The notes under the pieces: generated by a model
The model's database searches: none
Told to the model about the DNA's origin: nothing
The model's input: only the letters and a program-made list of their open reading frames with translations
NCBI GenBank assembly: GCA_017539645.1
Contig: JAFYCM010000004.1
Location: 1-36,993, forward strand
DNA length: 36,993 bases
From: Bacteroidales bacterium
GTDB lineage: Bacteria > Bacteroidota > Bacteroidia > Bacteroidales > Marinilabiliaceae
Direction: 5' to 3'
Shown here: positions 17,372 to 25,031 of the stretch, piece by piece
Layout of the letters: every line of letters starts with the position of its first letter
How positions within the stretch are numbered: position 1 is the first letter of the stretch
Program-made: the position numbers and the translations under genes

Positions 17372-18295
17372 ATGAAAAAGTCAATTTATATTATAGCAGC
17401 AGCAAGTATGATAGTTGCCTGCGATCCTGTGGAGGAAGATATATCTTACAGTGGTGCTATAGTTACTGCTGATGAACTTGTGGCGCAAGTGTCTGTGCAA
17501 CAAGTGAATGGAAAGAATGGTAACTTGGTATCTATCAATGCTGACGGCAACAAGGTTCCAGTTCAAGTTTCAAATGGTGTAGAAACTATTAATTCTACAA
17601 ACGGAACCGATTTGCTTCTTTTCCAAGAGGGCGAAAACACGGTGTATGTGAGAGGTTTCAATGCCGATGGAACTATTGTCGAAAAAGCCATCAAAGTGAA
17701 TGTTGATGTGATGAACAATCCTGTTCCACCTCAATATGGATTTTTCACAAATCTATCTGAAAAGAAATGGACATGGGATACCGACGTCAATGGAGGCGGT
17801 TGGGGTAACGCTGGTCAAACTGGCGATGGCCCAAGTTTAGCTACCAAAGGTGACGGTACGTGGTGGTCTTGTAAGCCTGCTGATCTTGCCGGACAAATGA
17901 ACCATTCAAGCACCGGTAACCCTACTGGCGAAGAAGATCCTAATGCCTATATGATTTGGAAATTGAATGGATTGAAAATTGAAACTTATGCAGCTAATGG
18001 CACATTGGTTCGTAGTGGCACATTCAATTTCGATATGAAGAGACAAATCGACGGTTGGTCTATAGGCACTTTGACTACCTCTGCAGAGTCGATTTTCTTC
18101 CCATGGCAAATTAATTCAAATGGCTATGCGCCTACTGCATTTGAGATCATTCAACTCAATGAAGAAAAAATGGTTCTTACCTACAGTGGCGAAAGTGGTT
18201 TAGGCAGTTGGGGTGAAACAACATTCTGGCGTTTCAAAGCACCTGGCTATACAGCTACATTTGATGGCTTGAGTGATGAACCGTCAGCCGAATAA
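17372..18295 (+). CDS. SusE-position surface lipoprotein
   Basis: This 307-residue lipoprotein of unknown fold probably helps bind the ligand of the SusCD complex. The signal peptide ends at Cys17 (IVAC), followed by DPVEED, an acidic surface-export signal. The N-terminal half resembles an Ig-like domain with repeating short strands; the C-terminal half, from about residue 120, is rich in Trp and Gly (KWTWD, GGWGN, TWWS) and may be a lipocalin-like or carbohydrate-binding domain. I chose the ATG at 17372, 19 bases after the SusD stop, because it gives a clean signal peptide; an upstream in-frame Met at 17294 lies inside the SusD gene. It is the last gene before the strong terminator. Confidence 0.82.
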   Translation: MKKSIYIIAAASMIVACDPVEEDISYSGAIVTADELVAQVSVQQVNGKNGNLVSINADGNKVPVQVSNGVETINSTNGTDLLLFQEGENTVYVRGFNADGTIVEKAIKVNVDVMNNPVPPQYGFFTNLSEKKWTWDTDVNGGGWGNAGQTGDGPSLATKGDGTWWSCKPADLAGQMNHSSTGNPTGEEDPNAYMIWKLNGLKIETYAANGTLVRSGTFNFDMKRQIDGWSIGTLTTSAESIFFPWQINSNGYAPTAFEIIQLNEEKMVLTYSGESGLGSWGETTFWRFKAPGYTATFDGLSDEPSAE

Positions 18296-18403
18296 TTTGT
18301 GGGGAACAAATAAGAAAAAAGTGCAAAATGTTGCGCGAACGTGCTGTAGGTTCACTTTTACCGAAAGCATGTATATGTAAATTTTAGTTTCCATAAAAGT
18401 GAG

Positions 18404-18436
18404 GGTCGTACAAGTAAAACTTGTACGGCCTTTTTT
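18404..18436 (+). terminator. Strong intrinsic terminator of the SusCD operon
   Basis: GGTCGTACAAG (18404-18414) pairs with CTTGTACGGCC (18420-18430) through 11 pairs, one of them a G-T wobble, with loop TAAAA, and is followed by six T. It separates the SusCD operon from the lipoprotein cluster downstream. Confidence 0.92.
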
Positions 18437-18526
18437 GTGTACTTATGAACTTATAATCCGTTGCAAATTCAATAGAAATGCGCAGTCTATGTGCTTTGCG
18501 AATTGTGAAAAAATGTTGAAATTCGT

Positions 18527-18542
18527 ATGTGCTAAAGCACAT
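18527..18542. repeat. 16-bp near-palindrome upstream of the DUF4369-like gene
   Basis: ATGTGCT (18527-18533) and AGCACAT (18536-18542) are inverse copies separated by AA, ending 21 bases before the start codon. ATGTGCT also occurs at 18489-18495. It may be an operator or a leader hairpin. I find no exact -7 element in 18437-18563. Confidence 0.4.
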
Positions 18543-18563
18543 TCATATCTAATAAAATCTGTA

Positions 18564-19133
18564 ATGAAAAAACTGTTATTCTTATTGTCTTCGTTGGTTA
18601 TGTTCTCGTGTAGCAACCATAACACGTTTACCATCGAAGGAGAAGTTCCCCAAGAACGTTTGGAAGGTAAATGGGTCTTCATTGTGCCACTCGATAGTGC
18701 TGTAAAGGCTCAAATTGGCGTCGATTCCACTATCATCAAGGATCATAAATTCCGTTTCACTGGCAATCGTGAGTATGTGGGCGATATACGTATTGCAGCG
18801 CATTATAGGTATGGCACTGAGAATCTTCTTGTGGTTACTGAGCCAGGCACAATCAAGGTTTGCATTGATACGGTTAGCTATGGCGGAGGTACACGTCAGA
18901 ATGATCTGCTTCAGCGATATAAAGAATTTATGATGTCGACAAATAAGGTGCTTGTAGAGCAAAATCAGCACTATCGATACCTTATTCACCAAGGTGATAC
19001 GGCTTATGCATCGGCACTTCGCGACTCCATGATGCAATATATGAAGTGGCGTCGCACTGAGGCTCAAACCTTTGTCGGTAAAGCTGAAAGTGGCACTTTG
19101 CACGACTTCTTGAAGCAGATTTACAATAGATAA
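18564..19133 (+). CDS. DUF4369-like lipoprotein
   Basis: This 189-residue lipoprotein has a signal peptide ending at Cys16 (MFSC) and a domain resembling DUF4369, the N-terminal domain found in many Bacteroidota TlpA-type thioredoxin proteins: FTIEGEVPQ, a short VDST segment, and LLVVTEPGTIKV. The thioredoxin domain itself is absent; after residue 125 there is a helical tail. The residues after Cys (SNHN) are not acidic, so it probably faces the periplasm. The longer frame from 18399 starts inside the terminator hairpin, so I use the ATG at 18564 that opens the signal peptide. It is first in a cluster with the membrane protein and the CxxCH lipoprotein. Confidence 0.8.
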   Translation: MKKLLFLLSSLVMFSCSNHNTFTIEGEVPQERLEGKWVFIVPLDSAVKAQIGVDSTIIKDHKFRFTGNREYVGDIRIAAHYRYGTENLLVVTEPGTIKVCIDTVSYGGGTRQNDLLQRYKEFMMSTNKVLVEQNQHYRYLIHQGDTAYASALRDSMMQYMKWRRTEAQTFVGKAESGTLHDFLKQIYNR

Positions 19134-19174
19134 ATCAACACCCAGAAAGTTTGGCTAATAATCTCTATCTAAAT

Positions 19175-20971
19175 ATGAAGAAATCGAATTTATACGTGTG
19201 CCTATCAGCCATATACGCTGTCGCGGTATTTGTTTTTTGGCTGCTGCACGCAGAATTCCTCTCATACCAAGAGCAATATCAACTATTTCTCTTTTCGACC
19301 GATTATGCAGCCGAACGGTTCTCTGTGGCAGGCGGTTTGGCTGACTATGTAGGCGAGTTCTTGACACAATTCTACATCTTGCCTGTCGCGGGTGCAGCTG
19401 TCGTTGCGCTTGTGCTCGTTGGTTTGCAATTGGCGGTTTGGAGTTTGGCTCCAGAGCGTAATGTGCATACGTATGTTTTGTCGTTCGTTCCATCGTTGCT
19501 TATGGCAAGCTATCTGCTCGACGAGAATGTGTTGCTGTCGTTCCCTATTGCGGTCACACTATCGTTGTTGGTTGCCTGCGCTTTTTTGAAGATAAAAGCA
19601 GGTGCGCCAGTGCTTCGTGTGCTTTTTGTGGAGATTTACTTGGCGCTCTATTGGCTACTCGGTGCAGCATCGATGCTCTTTGCGGCAATAGTTGTCGTTC
19701 GCTGGTTTTGGCGAAAGAAGCATGGAGTACTGCTAATGCTATTGTGGCTCTTCGTGTCGTCAGTGTTGCCATACGTAGTGTTTGGCGTGACTTTTTTGCG
19801 TCAATATGCGCCAGCACAGATTTTTGCTGGCATCAACTACTATCGTGCGCCAAATATTTTCCCAGCTATGCAGTGGTGCGTTTTGCTTTCTGCATTTCTA
19901 CTTAGCATAGGTATAGACTATTGCGCTCGCATCAGGTCGGTGCGAATGTCCATAATTGCAGCTTCGTGTGTGGCTATAATTAGTGGAATAGCTTCATTTG
20001 TAGTTAATTACGATTCCGACAAAGCCCGAGTGTTTCGTTTTGATTATCTTGTTCGCAATAATCGCTGGCAAGATGTTGTCGACTATGCCGACCGAGTTCA
20101 ACCGCGCGATAATTTTAGCCTCCAATGCACGAATCTGGCTCTTGCAAAACTCGGTCTACTTGGTGAACGTATGTTCGATTTCCATCAAAACGACATTGGT
20201 AGCCTTGTGGCGTCATACGAACGTAACAATACTACATGCCTTGCCACTGCTGAGATTTTCTATCATCTTGGTATGATAAATTCTGCCTTCCGATACAATT
20301 TCGACCTTCAGGAGTCGATTCTCAACAATCGAAAGAGTGGGCGTTTTATGCGCCGAATGGTCGAATGTCTCATTATCAATCATAAGTACAAGGCTGCCTC
20401 TAAGTATATAAACAAACTGAAACAGAGCATGTTCTACCGCGCGTGGGCGTTGCGTGCCGAAGCTTGCATGGAAAGCGAAGACCTTGTTAACGAGCATCGC
20501 ATTTGGGGCGAGAAACGCCGGTTGCGTTTCAAAAACGAGTTCCTCTATAATTATAGCGAGATAGAGAAGATGTTCGGTCAACTTGCGCTCCAGAGCGATG
20601 GCGAGAACCGTTTAGCATGGGACTATTTTTGTGCGGCACTTCTTCTCAAAGGTCAGTTGCAAAATTTCGCTGGCTATTACCATTTTGCAGCCGAGATGTT
20701 TCATCAGCAAGCTATTTATACGCACCATCAGGAGGCTTTGGCTTTCTTTTGGACGCTCGGACATCAGTCGTTTGAAGGTTTCCCTTATCAATTGTTGCCT
20801 TCGCTTACGCAGCGTCTGATGGCTTTTGCTCGTGAGTATCAGCAAAATCCGCAAAATCAAAACGCTTGGAAACCGCAATTTGGTAATACATATTGGTTCT
20901 ACTATCTAACTCATAAAAAGCTATTTGAAACGCAATCCGAGCATCAAGGAGGTTCAGAACGCGAAGGATGA
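19175..20971 (+). CDS. DUF6057-like polytopic membrane protein
   Basis: This 598-residue protein has about eight to nine hydrophobic segments in its first 285 residues and then a soluble helical C-terminal half of about 300 residues with TPR-like helices (for example LALAKLGLLGERMFDF and TAEIFYHLGMINSAFRYN). It resembles the Bacteroidota family I know as DUF6057; no enzymatic motif is visible. The first ATG at 19175 opens the first membrane segment; a TTG eight codons upstream is also in frame. It starts 41 bases after the DUF4369-like gene and precedes the CxxCH lipoprotein by 79 bases. The role is unknown; the architecture of membrane bundle plus TPR suggests assembly or export support. Confidence 0.7.
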   Translation: MKKSNLYVCLSAIYAVAVFVFWLLHAEFLSYQEQYQLFLFSTDYAAERFSVAGGLADYVGEFLTQFYILPVAGAAVVALVLVGLQLAVWSLAPERNVHTYVLSFVPSLLMASYLLDENVLLSFPIAVTLSLLVACAFLKIKAGAPVLRVLFVEIYLALYWLLGAASMLFAAIVVVRWFWRKKHGVLLMLLWLFVSSVLPYVVFGVTFLRQYAPAQIFAGINYYRAPNIFPAMQWCVLLSAFLLSIGIDYCARIRSVRMSIIAASCVAIISGIASFVVNYDSDKARVFRFDYLVRNNRWQDVVDYADRVQPRDNFSLQCTNLALAKLGLLGERMFDFHQNDIGSLVASYERNNTTCLATAEIFYHLGMINSAFRYNFDLQESILNNRKSGRFMRRMVECLIINHKYKAASKYINKLKQSMFYRAWALRAEACMESEDLVNEHRIWGEKRRLRFKNEFLYNYSEIEKMFGQLALQSDGENRLAWDYFCAALLLKGQLQNFAGYYHFAAEMFHQQAIYTHHQEALAFFWTLGHQSFEGFPYQLLPSLTQRLMAFAREYQQNPQNQNAWKPQFGNTYWFYYLTHKKLFETQSEHQGGSEREG

Positions 20972-21050
20972 CTGTAATTACGAATTACTAATTCCGAATT
21001 ACGAGTTTTTCAATTATGAATTCTGAATTTTCAATTTTCAACTTTCAATT
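20972..21050. repeat. AATTACGAATT/AATTATGAATT-type intergenic repeat cluster
   Basis: This gap consists of tandem degenerate copies of a motif of the form AATTxxGAATT. CGAATTACGAGTTTT at 20995-21009 recurs inverted at 30569-30583, and TCAATTATGAATT at 21010-21022 recurs at 11789-11801. No gene is seen. Confidence 0.65.
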
Positions 21051-22526
21051 ATGAAATACAAGTTCTCCATAATATTCATATTAGGCATACTTACGGCGTG
21101 TGTGCAAAAGCCAGAAAATGCCTTGGAAGTCAATTATTTGCCAAATATTTACCCCGATTATATTGGAGTGACTATTCCCGCCGAAATAGCTCCAATGAAT
21201 TTCGATGTCGTTGCCGATTCAGCCGAAGTTGAGCGTGTCTTCGTGGTTGCAACTGGCGGAAAATCAGGTGAATTGACTGCAGGTGGATGCTATGTCGATT
21301 TCGATATAGACGATTGGCACGCCCTCACTGCTGCCAACGTTGGCGATTCTATTACGTTTGCCGTTTTTGCGAAAGTTGATGGTAAATGGCTGGAATACAA
21401 ACCGTTTAGTATGTATGTAAGTACGTATGCACTAAACGACTATGGAGTTACGTATCGCAAGATAGCTCCAGGTTTCGAGACGTTTAGCAAAATTGGTATC
21501 TATCAGCGCTGCCTCAGCACTTTCGACGAAGAGTCTATTATTGAAGCCTCTGCTGTCGATGGTCAGTGCTTGAATTGTCATTATGCAAATCGTGGAAATC
21601 CCGATTATTTGTCGGTTCATGTGCGCGGCGCTCACGGTTGTACACTTATTCGTGCCAATGGCAAAGATGCCTATCTAAACACCAAAACGCCGACTACGCC
21701 AGGCAGTTGTACGTATGGCTATTGGCACCCCGATGGTAAATATTGTGCATATTCGCTCAACCGTATATTTCAAAATTTCTACGTTGGCGAGGATAAAATC
21801 ATTGAGCCGTGGGACGCCGTTTCCGATGTCGCTGTGCTCAACGTTGAAACCAATGAGATGCTTTGTCCAGCGGCGCTCTCAACGCCCGATTTCCAGACTA
21901 CGCCGGCCTTCTCTGCCGATGGAAAGAAAATATATTTCTGTGCCGCACCGCTCTGCCGTATGCCAGCCGAATACGACAAACTACGCTACAGCCTTTGTTC
22001 TGTCGATTTCAATGCCGATAGCGCTACATTTGGTGCGCAAGTCGATACTATTCTCGGCGCTCGTGCGCTTGGCAAAAGTGTCTGCTTGCCGCGTCCGTCA
22101 TACGATGGGCGTTATATTATGTATTGTCTAACCGATTATGGCACAACGCCAGTCAACCGCCAAGAGTCGGACCTCTATATGCTCAATTTGCAGACTGGCG
22201 AACAGCGTCTGATGACCGAAATAAATAGCCCCGAAACGGATGCATATCACAACTGGAGCAGCGATTCGCACTGGTTTCTCTTTGGCAGTAAGCGCGAAGA
22301 TCATCTCTATAGCTTACTCTATTTTTCTTGCGTCGATAGCAATGGTGTAGCTACAAAGCCCTTCCTCTTGCCTCAGCGACGCCCGCAACATTTCTATCGC
22401 GAGTCGCTCTATTCCTACAATGCGCCCGACTTCACCACGCGCCGTGTAGATTTGAACATTCGCTCCGTGCATAGCCGAGTAATGTCGGACCAACGTATTC
22501 AGGTGGAAGCGGTGAATGTGGAGTAA
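21051..22526 (+). CDS. Lipoprotein with CxxCH haem motif and TolB/PD40-like beta-propeller
   Basis: This 491-residue lipoprotein has a signal peptide ending at Cys17 (LTAC) with no acidic export signal after it, so it is probably periplasm-facing. Cys173-x-x-Cys176-His177 (CLNCH) is a classical c-type haem attachment site. The second half carries at least four PD40/WD40-like strands: WHPDGKYCAYS (224-234), FSADGKKIYF (287-296), PSYDGRYIMY (349-358) and WSSDSHWFLFGS (402-413). It is the third gene after the DUF4369-like and DUF6057-like genes. A mono-haem propeller could be a redox sensor, an electron-transfer partner or a secreted reductase subunit. The haem claim rests on one motif. Confidence 0.72.
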   Translation: MKYKFSIIFILGILTACVQKPENALEVNYLPNIYPDYIGVTIPAEIAPMNFDVVADSAEVERVFVVATGGKSGELTAGGCYVDFDIDDWHALTAANVGDSITFAVFAKVDGKWLEYKPFSMYVSTYALNDYGVTYRKIAPGFETFSKIGIYQRCLSTFDEESIIEASAVDGQCLNCHYANRGNPDYLSVHVRGAHGCTLIRANGKDAYLNTKTPTTPGSCTYGYWHPDGKYCAYSLNRIFQNFYVGEDKIIEPWDAVSDVAVLNVETNEMLCPAALSTPDFQTTPAFSADGKKIYFCAAPLCRMPAEYDKLRYSLCSVDFNADSATFGAQVDTILGARALGKSVCLPRPSYDGRYIMYCLTDYGTTPVNRQESDLYMLNLQTGEQRLMTEINSPETDAYHNWSSDSHWFLFGSKREDHLYSLLYFSCVDSNGVATKPFLLPQRRPQHFYRESLYSYNAPDFTTRRVDLNIRSVHSRVMSDQRIQVEAVNVE

Positions 22527-22775
22527 AAGCGTTGATTATGATACACTTCTACGATAAAAATCGAGTGCTGATAATGACATTGGAAATGTCGAGCAACAAA
22601 GCCAAGCGCAATATTTGTGGTGTTTTGTCGTTGAATATTGATGTTGCCTATACCTGTTTCAGTGCTACAATGCAAATTGCATGATTATAAATATCTAATA
22701 GAAAATTCTTACTTGAACATCACATACGACTTCGACTAATCGTTTCTTCCAGATTTAATATCAGAAATAGAAATA
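22527..22775. other. Intergenic region without a supported gene
   Basis: A 48-codon frame (22538-22684) starts 12 bases after the CxxCH gene, but it has no recognisable domain or signal and normal composition for chance. I see no clear plus-strand terminator for the upstream cluster other than the bidirectional hairpin at 22783-22812. Confidence 0.5.
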
Positions 22776-22812
22776 TAAAAACAACCGCGCTCTCCGAAAG
22801 GAAAACGCGGTT
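22776..22812 (-). terminator. Intrinsic terminator of the HIT gene
   Basis: Reading the minus strand, AACCGCG (22812-22806) pairs perfectly with CGCGGTT (22789-22783) and runs into a T-rich tract opposite 22776-22780. It could also act on plus-strand transcripts, though less well. Confidence 0.7.
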
Positions 22813-22832
22813 TGCTGTATTCAATAACTCTA

Positions 22833-23258
22833 TTACAGATATTTCTTTATTTCGCTGATGAGTTGCTGATATTCAGCGTCTGAGAGGTAAACCTCTTTAG
22901 GATTCATGCGGAAAGTGCTGCCGAAATCTGGTCCACCTTGATATTTTGGTGCGAGGTGGAAGTGTAGGTGCTGAAGCGTGTCTGAGAAAGCGCCATAGTT
23001 GATTTTGTCGGGGTGGAAAGCTTTCTGCATAGCACGCGTAACGCGAGTTACATCGTCCATGAAGTCGTGAAGTTGCTCAGGAGTGAGAAGGTTCATATCG
23101 TCGACATGCTCGTTATAAGCCACGAGGCAGCGACCGCGGTAGGTTTGCTCTTTGAAAAGGAATACACGCGAAACTTTCAATGGAGCTATTTCAATCATTA
23201 GTGAATGGAGCGTCTCGTTGTTTTGGCAATAGAGACAATCTTTCGGATCGGAAATCAT
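22833..23258 (-). CDS. HIT-family nucleotide hydrolase/transferase
   Basis: This 141-residue protein has the histidine triad His97-x-His99-x-His101 in QHLHFHLAPK near the C-terminus, with the middle His as the expected nucleophile. A CLYC pair (Cys8, Cys11) near the N-terminus may bind zinc, as in Fhit/HINT relatives. Substrates are probably purine nucleoside phosphoramidates or dinucleotides. It is a single-gene unit with a -7 element about 59 bases upstream and a terminator downstream. Confidence 0.9.
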   Translation of the reverse strand: MISDPKDCLYCQNNETLHSLMIEIAPLKVSRVFLFKEQTYRGRCLVAYNEHVDDMNLLTPEQLHDFMDDVTRVTRAMQKAFHPDKINYGAFSDTLQHLHFHLAPKYQGGPDFGSTFRMNPKEVYLSDAEYQQLISEIKKYL

Positions 23259-23316
23259 ATAATAATTTTTAGTTCAAATATTAATATGCCTTGGGCGTTG
23301 TTGCTTTCGGCGATAG

Positions 23317-23324
23317 CAAATGTA
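23317..23324 (-). promoter_or_regulatory. Probable HIT gene promoter
   Basis: Minus-strand TACATTTG followed by C fits TAnnTTTG exactly. It lies about 59 bases before the ATG at 23258. The -33 region is only T-rich. Confidence 0.5.
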
Positions 23325-23381
23325 GCGTAATAAGGACAAAGTAAAAAGTATCTACTATGCAGAAGTGGCTCTATTTGCTAC

Positions 23382-23422
23382 AAAAAAGAACCTCCCTCAA
23401 TTCTTGCGAACTGAAGGAGGTT
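23382..23422 (-). terminator. Terminator of the rpmB-rpmG-DUF4295 operon
   Basis: On the minus strand AACCTCC (23422-23416) pairs perfectly with GGAGGTT (23395-23389). The stem extends inward by TCA/TGA after a mismatch, and a T tract follows opposite 23382-23387. It lies 22 bases past the DUF4295-like stop. Confidence 0.85.
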
Positions 23423-23443
23423 AATCTTGTCAGATGATATTAA

Positions 23444-23599
23444 TTACTTCTTGCTGAAGTATGCCTTTACATCGTCATTAAGTATCATTTCCTCTTGGAA
23501 AGTGTAAGCACCCGTTTTAGGCGATTTCACCATCTTGATAACTTTAGCATGACCTTTTTTGTCATCTGATTTCAGAGTAGCGACTACTTTCTTTGCCAT
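23444..23599 (-). CDS. DUF4295-like small basic protein
   Basis: This 51-residue protein begins MAKKVVATLKSDDKKG, continues with HAKVIKMVKSPKTGAYTF and ends VKAYFSKK. It matches the DUF4295 family, a small conserved protein encoded directly after ribosomal protein L33 in Bacteroidota. It is basic and probably ribosome-associated, but the role is not established. It starts 7 bases after the rpmG stop and ends 22 bases before a strong terminator. Confidence 0.88.
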   Translation of the reverse strand: MAKKVVATLKSDDKKGHAKVIKMVKSPKTGAYTFQEEMILNDDVKAYFSKK

Positions 23600-23606
23600 A
23601 GCTTAA

Positions 23607-23795
23607 TTATTTTATCTCACGATGGAGGGTTACTCTTTTCAGAAATGGGTTATACTTCTTGCGCTCAAGGCGGTCAGGAGTATTCTTGCGGTTTTTGGTG
23701 GTGATGTAACGAGACATACCAGCAACGCCGCTCTCCTTTTGCTCGGTGCATTCAAGAATTACTTGAACGCGATTGCCTTTTGATTTCTTTGCCAT
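23607..23795 (-). CDS. rpmG: 50S ribosomal protein L33
   Basis: This 62-residue basic protein begins [20 protein letters not shown] and contains the L33 signature [22 protein letters not shown]. It has a single Cys, so it is the zinc-free form rather than the four-cysteine form. It is the middle gene of a ribosomal operon, 18 bases after rpmB. Confidence 0.96.
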   Translation of the reverse strand: MAKKSKGNRVQVILECTEQKESGVAGMSRYITTKNRKNTPDRLERKKYNPFLKRVTLHREIK

Positions 23796-23813
23796 TTTGC
23801 CTAATTATATTTG

Positions 23814-24056
23814 TTAGCAAATGCTAATTATACCATTATCAACAGCTCTCTTGATAGCTGCCTCTATACCAATTTTATTGATCAAGCGGAGACCTGCTGC
23901 TGATACTTTCAACTGTATCCAACGATCTTCCTCCGGTAGGTAGAACTTCTTGACGAAGAGGTTTGGCTGGAAACGTCTCTTCGTACGTCTCTTTGAATGC
24001 GACACATTATTGCCGTTCATATAAGAGATGCCGGTTATTTCACAAACTTTTGACAT
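23814..24056 (-). CDS. rpmB: 50S ribosomal protein L28
   Basis: This 80-residue protein begins [20 protein letters not shown] and contains [13 protein letters not shown] and the C-terminal [14 protein letters not shown] block of L28. The family zinc cysteines are largely absent. It is first in the rpmB-rpmG-DUF4295 operon, with a promoter about 45 bases upstream. Confidence 0.96.
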   Translation of the reverse strand: MSKVCEITGISYMNGNNVSHSKRRTKRRFQPNLFVKKFYLPEEDRWIQLKVSAAGLRLINKIGIEAAIKRAVDNGIISIC

Positions 24057-24097
24057 TACTAAATTTCTTTTTCGGATACTTTATTCAAACACGGGCG

Positions 24098-24105
24098 CAA
24101 AGTAA
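24098..24105 (-). promoter_or_regulatory. Probable rpmB promoter
   Basis: Minus-strand TTACTTTG differs from TAnnTTTG at one position. A TTGG lies about 20 bases further upstream, in the expected -33 position. The leader before rpmB is about 35 bases. Confidence 0.5.
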
Positions 24106-24193
24106 CGGACTTTTTTTGTCAATTCCAACACCTAAAACTGCTCTTTTTTTATTCGTTAGATTATGTCCAATATATGTGTACAATTCCTAATCG

Positions 24194-24226
24194 TAATACT
24201 TACAACGCCCAAACTTAATACTTACA
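24194..24226. repeat. Direct repeat TAATACTTACA at the Nudix 3' end
   Basis: TAATACTTACA occurs at 24194-24204 and 24216-24226, 22 bases apart, about two helical turns. The second copy overlaps the Nudix stop codon. It lies about 90-120 bases upstream of the rpmB -7 element on the same strand. Confidence 0.5.
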
Positions 24227-24776
24227 CACTCCCCAATGCAAACAATTTCCAAAGTCCAGCCACCATTGAAGCTTGAATTATCTCACCACTCATAAGCATC
24301 TTTTGCACCTCTTGTTTGCTACACAGAAATACCTCAATCTCTTCCGTAGCTTCGGGGTGGCTCGTGCCTTTCACTACATCGGTAGCCAGAAAGACGTGTG
24401 TGTGGTTCGACATTGTGCCCGAGTTGGCAAGGTCGAGAATCTCGGTCCAATTGCCGCCTTCGTAGCCCGTCTCTTCCGATAGCTCGCGTTTGGCTGCTTC
24501 GAGAGGTGTCTCGCCTTTCTCCACCACGCCAGCGCACGACTCGGTGCTTACCATCTTTATTGAATGCCTATACTGACGCTCCATAACAAATTCGCCATCT
24601 ACTGTGATGGCTATCACGTTCACCCATTCTGGATATTCCACTACCCAGAAATCGGTTATCTCAGTGCCATTGGGCAGACGGACGTGGTCGCGACGTGCAG
24701 TGAGCCATGGCTCGCGCAGCACATAGTCGGACTTTACGACAGTCCATCGTTTGCTTTTATCATTTTCTTTTGTCAT
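24222..24776 (-). CDS. Nudix hydrolase (ADP-ribose pyrophosphatase-like)
   Basis: This 184-residue enzyme has a complete Nudix box: Gly83, Glu89, Arg97-Glu98, Glu101-Glu102 and Gly104 in the spacing Gx5Ex7REUxEExGU. The upstream ERQYRHSIK segment is typical of ADP-sugar pyrophosphatases of the NudF/YjhB type. It would hydrolyse nucleoside diphosphates linked to another group, in the cytosol. It is a single-gene unit with a near-consensus promoter, divergent from valS. Confidence 0.9.
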   Translation of the reverse strand: MTKENDKSKRWTVVKSDYVLREPWLTARRDHVRLPNGTEITDFWVVEYPEWVNVIAITVDGEFVMERQYRHSIKMVSTESCAGVVEKGETPLEAAKRELSEETGYEGGNWTEILDLANSGTMSNHTHVFLATDVVKGTSHPEATEEIEVFLCSKQEVQKMLMSGEIIQASMVAGLWKLFALGSV

Positions 24777-24796
24777 TGCCTATTTATTTTGCGCTG

Positions 24797-24804
24797 CGAA
24801 AGTA
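24797..24804 (-). promoter_or_regulatory. Probable Nudix gene promoter
   Basis: Minus-strand TACTTTCG differs from TAnnTTTG at one position and lies 20 bases before the start codon at 24776. The -33 region is T-rich. Confidence 0.4.
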
Positions 24805-24967
24805 GAAATTATGAACACAGTAAACACTGATCCAATGGATTTTACTTTCAAAAGTCATAATAGGTTGATTGTGATAAATACCTATGTGTGGTCCATTCAT
24901 TATTTATACGTATTCCGTAGTTGTATTTCACATGTAATTGCAAATGCAGTTTTATCGACTAAAAACG

Positions 24968-24975
24968 TATCTTTG
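24968..24975 (+). promoter_or_regulatory. Probable valS promoter
   Basis: TATCTTTG followed by CAGCC matches TAnnTTTG exactly and lies about 56 bases before the valS ATG. No good -33 TTG is at the right distance. The rest of 24805-24967 holds no supported gene. Confidence 0.55.
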
Positions 24976-25031
24976 CAGCCGCATTCATATATAGGTATTG
25001 TGAATGTTTATGCTAACCTTATTTATAATTA

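Noticed and set aside
18399-18563. Upstream extension of the DUF4369-like lipoprotein
   Set aside because: The extension starts inside the SusCD terminator hairpin and would bury the signal peptide and lipobox.
22538-22684. 48-codon frame after the CxxCH lipoprotein gene
   Set aside because: No domain, signal peptide, promoter or recognisable similarity; length is compatible with chance.
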